Below the pieces are notes generated by a model that did not search any database, was not told the DNA's origin, and saw only the letters and a program-made list of their open reading frames with translations. Shown one piece after another: positions 60,908-64,000 of a stretch of DNA of 64,000 nucleotides. The stretch comes from Chitinophaga horti (GTDB taxonomy: Bacteria; Bacteroidota; Bacteroidia; Chitinophagales; Chitinophagaceae), in NCBI RefSeq assembly GCF_022867795.2, contig NZ_CP107006.1, forward strand, positions 2,232,001 through 2,296,000, read 5' to 3'. Both the position numbers and the translations under genes were made by a program. How positions within the stretch are numbered: position 1 is the first letter of the stretch; every line of letters begins with the position of its first letter.

Positions 60908-62053
60908 TTATCCTTTTCTGGTATTGGGATTCATCCAATCGTCTGCCTTATCATACAACAATTGGAACAAACTGCGTTTGGTGAGAATGAACCGGGCTTG
61001 CAGGGTCATGCCCTTTTTGAGGTTGCCTTTTACGCCGTGCGCGGTTTCAACGGCCGCACTGGCAAAGGCGCAACGCACTTTAAATACCGGCTGGTTATCG
61101 ACCATGGTGAAGTCATTGTCTACCGACAATACCTTTCCTTCTACCAGGCCCCATTCGTTATAGTTAAACGCATCTACCTGGAACTTGGCCGGCATGCCTG
61201 CGCGCAGGTAAGCGATATCGCGCGGGGAAACATAACATTCTGCAATCAGGTTAGAGTCGGGGGAGATAACGCCCAGCAGCTCTCCGTTTTGTACGTTGCC
61301 GCCGGCATAACGGCCGCTGAATTGCTGTAAAGTGCCGCTCACCGGGGCTTTGATCAGGTTCCATTCCTGTTCTTTTTGCAATTCTTTTGTGTCGGCCTGC
61401 AGCCGGCTGGCTTCCATTTTATAACGCCCCAGCTCTTCCTGCCAGGCGCTGCGTTGTTGTTGTACGGTAGAATTATATACAGCTTGCACACGTTCATACT
61501 CAAACTTTTTATCGTGCAGTTCTTTTTGCGCTACCACCTTATCTGCATACAAGGTGTGATAGATGTCGAGATCGTTACGGAGCTTTTTAAGCGTGGCCGC
61601 CTGTTCCGCCAACGTCGCCTGGAACTTCTGGTACTGCTGCCTGTACAACGCAGATTGCAGTCCACCCCCGCCGCCACCGGCCAGAATCGTCAGGTCGTGA
61701 ATGTAGGCTTCGCGCTGACTCATTTCATAATTTGCCTGTATCAAACGGCCTTTACTTACATCTTCCTGCAGGCGTAAGATTACCTGTCCCTTCTGCACTT
61801 TTTGCCCCTCCGTCACCAGCACTTCTTCGATCGTACCAGGCACCATGGCGCGTAGTTCATTCTTCTCCGCAACGGGACGAATAAGTCCGGCTGCTTTTAC
61901 AGACACATCTACTTTAATGAATGGTAACAAAATAATGGTAAGTAGTACGGCTGATAATACGCTGATGTAAATCACCTGCGTTCGGACCTTTACTTTGGGA
62001 AGCCAGGTATGTACGGAGTTCTGGACGACTTCCACAGGAAATAGCTGCGGCAT
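60908..62053 (-). CDS. HlyD-family periplasmic adaptor
   Basis: A 381-residue membrane-fusion protein: an N-terminal anchor (VIYISVLSAVLLTIILLPFI), a lipoyl-like domain (AMVPGTIEEVLVTEGQKVQKGQVILRL), a long helical hairpin (~90-200) and a beta-barrel end. It partners the C39 ABC exporter in the same operon, only 2 bp away, and would link to a TolC-like protein encoded elsewhere. It is the first gene of the pair on the minus strand. Confidence 0.92.
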   Translation of the reverse strand: MPQLFPVEVVQNSVHTWLPKVKVRTQVIYISVLSAVLLTIILLPFIKVDVSVKAAGLIRPVAEKNELRAMVPGTIEEVLVTEGQKVQKGQVILRLQEDVSKGRLIQANYEMSQREAYIHDLTILAGGGGGGLQSALYRQQYQKFQATLAEQAATLKKLRNDLDIYHTLYADKVVAQKELHDKKFEYERVQAVYNSTVQQQRSAWQEELGRYKMEASRLQADTKELQKEQEWNLIKAPVSGTLQQFSGRYAGGNVQNGELLGVISPDSNLIAECYVSPRDIAYLRAGMPAKFQVDAFNYNEWGLVEGKVLSVDNDFTMVDNQPVFKVRCAFASAAVETAHGVKGNLKKGMTLQARFILTKRSLFQLLYDKADDWMNPNTRKG

Positions 62054-62185
62054 TCGGTTTTGGTTTAAGCATGAAAATAGCGCCGGTGGTTAGCCGGAAC
62101 GGTTGATACAATAACAATTTTCAAATGCTTAGACGGTAGGATAGGCTATACGCAATATACAATTAAAATTGAAATCTGCAAGTGC

Positions 62186-62193
62186 TACCTTTG
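62186..62193 (+). promoter_or_regulatory. Possible -7 box for the 62199 gene
   Basis: TACCTTTG is an exact TAnnTTTG match, but it predicts a start near 62200, just inside the ATG at 62199. It is either a leaderless-mRNA promoter or a chance match; no -33 TTG is at the right distance. Confidence 0.3.
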
Positions 62194-62198
62194 GGTAG

Positions 62199-64000
62199 AT
62201 GAAATGTGTGTTCCCCCTCTTACAGCTCCTGTTCATGGCGATGCCCGCATCTGGCCAGCAGAAAGAAGTTCCGCTCGATATTGCACGCTTTTACCAGGTG
62301 GTAAGCTCCACTAAAAACCTGGAGGCGATGGTCGATGGCGACGTGAAAACTTGGCCGGAACCGCAGTATCACCTGCTCACCTACCCGGCCGAAATCCGGT
62401 ACACGTTTCCGCCAGGTATGGACGTGCGCATTTCGTCGCTGCGTTTTTACGATGGCATGGGTACTGCGGAAGGCAAGCCGTTTAAAGTCTACGCTATCGC
62501 ACCCGGCAGCTGGAAAAAGCAGTTGATCGCCACCTTTACCGGCGATGCATATAACGAATGGGTAACCGTGCAACTGAAGGCGCCGGTGCGCGCGCAATAC
62601 CTCGTGATACAAAAAGGCATCCTGTTCCCCACGGAATTTAAGATTTATGGCGATTATACGCCCGTAAAAGAGGCGTTAGCGGATAAGCCGGGCAAACACC
62701 CCTTCCGGGATTTCACAGGCGTAAATGGCTTTGAATGGAACATTCTGAAGGACCCCGCGAATGAAAGTACATTCGGGGAGATCGACGTGTCAAAGTTCAA
62801 CCTGTTAAAGCCACTGTCTGCCATCCGCCATTACATGGATTGGGAAAAGATCGAACATACACCGGGTAAGTATACGTTCAGCCCGACGCGCTCGGGTGCG
62901 TGGGATTACGACCGGATGTACCAGGCGCTGAAGGCTGACAATATCGAAGTGCTGGCCTGCTTTAAAACGATTCCTTCATTCATCATCAATACGTATCCCG
63001 AAAATGACCGGGACTATGGCAATGTACCGGCGCGTTACGGCGCAGATCTTACCCGCCCGGACACTTATGTGGAACAAGCCCGCGCCATCTTTCAGTATGC
63101 AGCACGATACGGGTCCAATCCGAATGTCGGTCCGAACCTGGTGAAGGTCGATTTCGCTCCGCAATTTGGTCCGGGTACCCGTGCGAATGAGCGAAAAATA
63201 GGTCTTGGGCTGATCCGCTACATCGAATGCGATAACGAGCGTGACAAGTGGTGGGCGGGACGTAAGGCTTACCAGACAGGCCGTGAATATGCAGCTAACC
63301 TCTCTGCTTTTTACGACGGCGACCAGGGACGGCTGGGCCCAGGCACAGGCGTAAAGGCGGCCGACTCTGCGATACAGGTTGTGATCGGCGGCATTGCCGC
63401 AGCGGAGCCGGATTATATCCGCGCCATTATCGATTGGTGCCAGGAATTTCGGGGCGGCGATCTGTGTTTTGATGTGATCAACTATCATCAGTATGCGAAC
63501 GATGCCGGCTCCGTACAATATGGTCAATCAACAAGAGGTATGGCGCCGGAAACGGCACGTTTGGGCGCTATTGCAGATAAGTTCACCGATCTCTCCCTTC
63601 GCTACGCCGGCGGTCGCGAAGTATGGGTAACTGAAACGGGGTACGATCTTAACCAGGCGTCGCCGCACCATGTGCCGGCTGTTGGCGGACGAAGCATCAT
63701 GCAAACGCAGGCAGACTGGATATTACGCACGGCTTTGCTGTATGCGCGCAAAGGCATCGATCGCTTGTTCTTTTACCAGCTTTTTGATGATAATCCCGGA
63801 CAGGAGTGCCAGTTCTGTACCACCGGCCTGGCGGACGAAGCGAACCGTAAGCGTCGCCCGGCGCTGGATTTTCTTATGCAGGCGAACCAGTTGATCGGCG
63901 ACATGGTATTTACATCTTCTTTAAGTGCTGATCCGGTGGTAGATGTATATACCAAAAATGCAAGTAAGGTGTACGTGCTGTATTCACCCACCGAAAGCGG
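62199..64000 (+). CDS. Secreted TIM-barrel glycosidase-like protein (3' truncated by window)
   Basis: The frame is open from ATG 62199 to the window edge (600 codons seen). A signal peptide (MKCVFPLLQLLFMAMPASGQ) leads a ~150-residue beta-sandwich-like region and then a TIM-barrel domain (from ~200; AIRHYMDWEKIEHTPGKYTF). Likely catalytic acids are Glu347 in ECDNERDKW and Glu479 in WVTETGYD, at the places expected for clan A retaining glycosidases (GH39-like or related). The family is not certain. It is transcribed divergently from the exporter operon. The missing C-terminus could hold a sorting domain. Confidence 0.75.
   Translation, partial: MKCVFPLLQLLFMAMPASGQQKEVPLDIARFYQVVSSTKNLEAMVDGDVKTWPEPQYHLLTYPAEIRYTFPPGMDVRISSLRFYDGMGTAEGKPFKVYAIAPGSWKKQLIATFTGDAYNEWVTVQLKAPVRAQYLVIQKGILFPTEFKIYGDYTPVKEALADKPGKHPFRDFTGVNGFEWNILKDPANESTFGEIDVSKFNLLKPLSAIRHYMDWEKIEHTPGKYTFSPTRSGAWDYDRMYQALKADNIEVLACFKTIPSFIINTYPENDRDYGNVPARYGADLTRPDTYVEQARAIFQYAARYGSNPNVGPNLVKVDFAPQFGPGTRANERKIGLGLIRYIECDNERDKWWAGRKAYQTGREYAANLSAFYDGDQGRLGPGTGVKAADSAIQVVIGGIAAAEPDYIRAIIDWCQEFRGGDLCFDVINYHQYANDAGSVQYGQSTRGMAPETARLGAIADKFTDLSLRYAGGREVWVTETGYDLNQASPHHVPAVGGRSIMQTQADWILRTALLYARKGIDRLFFYQLFDDNPGQECQFCTTGLADEANRKRRPALDFLMQANQLIGDMVFTSSLSADPVVDVYTKNASKVYVLYSPTES

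Overview
The window looks like a chromosomal segment of a Bacteroidota member, most likely Chitinophagaceae and close to Chitinophaga. The evidence is a type IX secretion (T9SS)-style C-terminal sorting domain, a DUF4270 lipoprotein, a DUF2027/Smr protein, six-bladed beta-propeller lipoproteins, TonB-receptor-like outer membrane proteins, and several -7 promoter boxes of the Bacteroidota form TAnnTTTG. Coding density is high. I see no tRNA, rRNA, insertion sequence, prophage or CRISPR array. The only structural RNA I recognise is RNase P RNA (38296-38662, minus).

Layout. (1) 1-481: the end of a secreted T9SS cargo protein, then a perfect terminator hairpin. (2) 577-9642: an exopolysaccharide operon (Wzz/Wzc-like co-polymerase, acyltransferase, Wzx flippase, glycosyltransferase, an unlisted 36-residue membrane microprotein, Wzy/ligase, a half-length TolC-like protein, a secreted esterase). 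(3) 9741-13240, minus: a starch-synthase-like protein, a DUF4270 lipoprotein and metK. (4) 13351-19864: panC, panD, a UPF0104 membrane protein, ppk1, a Ppx/GppA phosphatase and panB, so pantothenate and polyphosphate genes are interleaved. (5) 19966-24441: a DUF1338 dioxygenase, a UPF0173 hydrolase, a split YeeE/YedE sulfur transporter and an ALDH7-type dehydrogenase. DUF1338 and ALDH7 together suggest lysine/2-aminoadipate breakdown. (6) 25060-26745: a secreted subtilase with a large insertion.

(7) 26999-38252 is the most unusual part: nine tightly packed, partly overlapping genes on the plus strand. They encode two related transglutaminase-like lipoproteins (the second without the catalytic Cys and His), a polytopic O-antigen-ligase-like protein with a repeat tail, two small secreted paralogous peptides sharing a six-cysteine scaffold, a beta-propeller lipoprotein, a membrane-anchored thioredoxin-fold protein with CxxC, a second beta-propeller protein and a TonB-receptor-like outer membrane protein. 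I read this as a possible system for making, modifying, displaying or sensing a disulfide-rich extracytoplasmic peptide. The function is inference.

(8) 38680-47934, mostly minus: DUF2027/Smr, DoxX, an amino acid permease, a polyprenyl diphosphate synthase, RNase R (with an apparent frameshift in its basic tail), lpxK, 5-formyl-THF cyclo-ligase and bioD. (9) 47997-58654: cystathionine beta-synthase, a BtuF-like binding protein, an atypical Rieske lipoprotein, an FtsX/MacB-type permease, two unknown proteins, class II aldolase, accD, smpB, a lipoprotein and a META-domain lipoprotein. (10) 58722-62053, minus: an HlyD adaptor and a C39-peptidase ABC exporter, with no precursor peptide beside them. 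(11) 62199 to the window end: a secreted TIM-barrel glycosidase-like protein, cut by the window edge.
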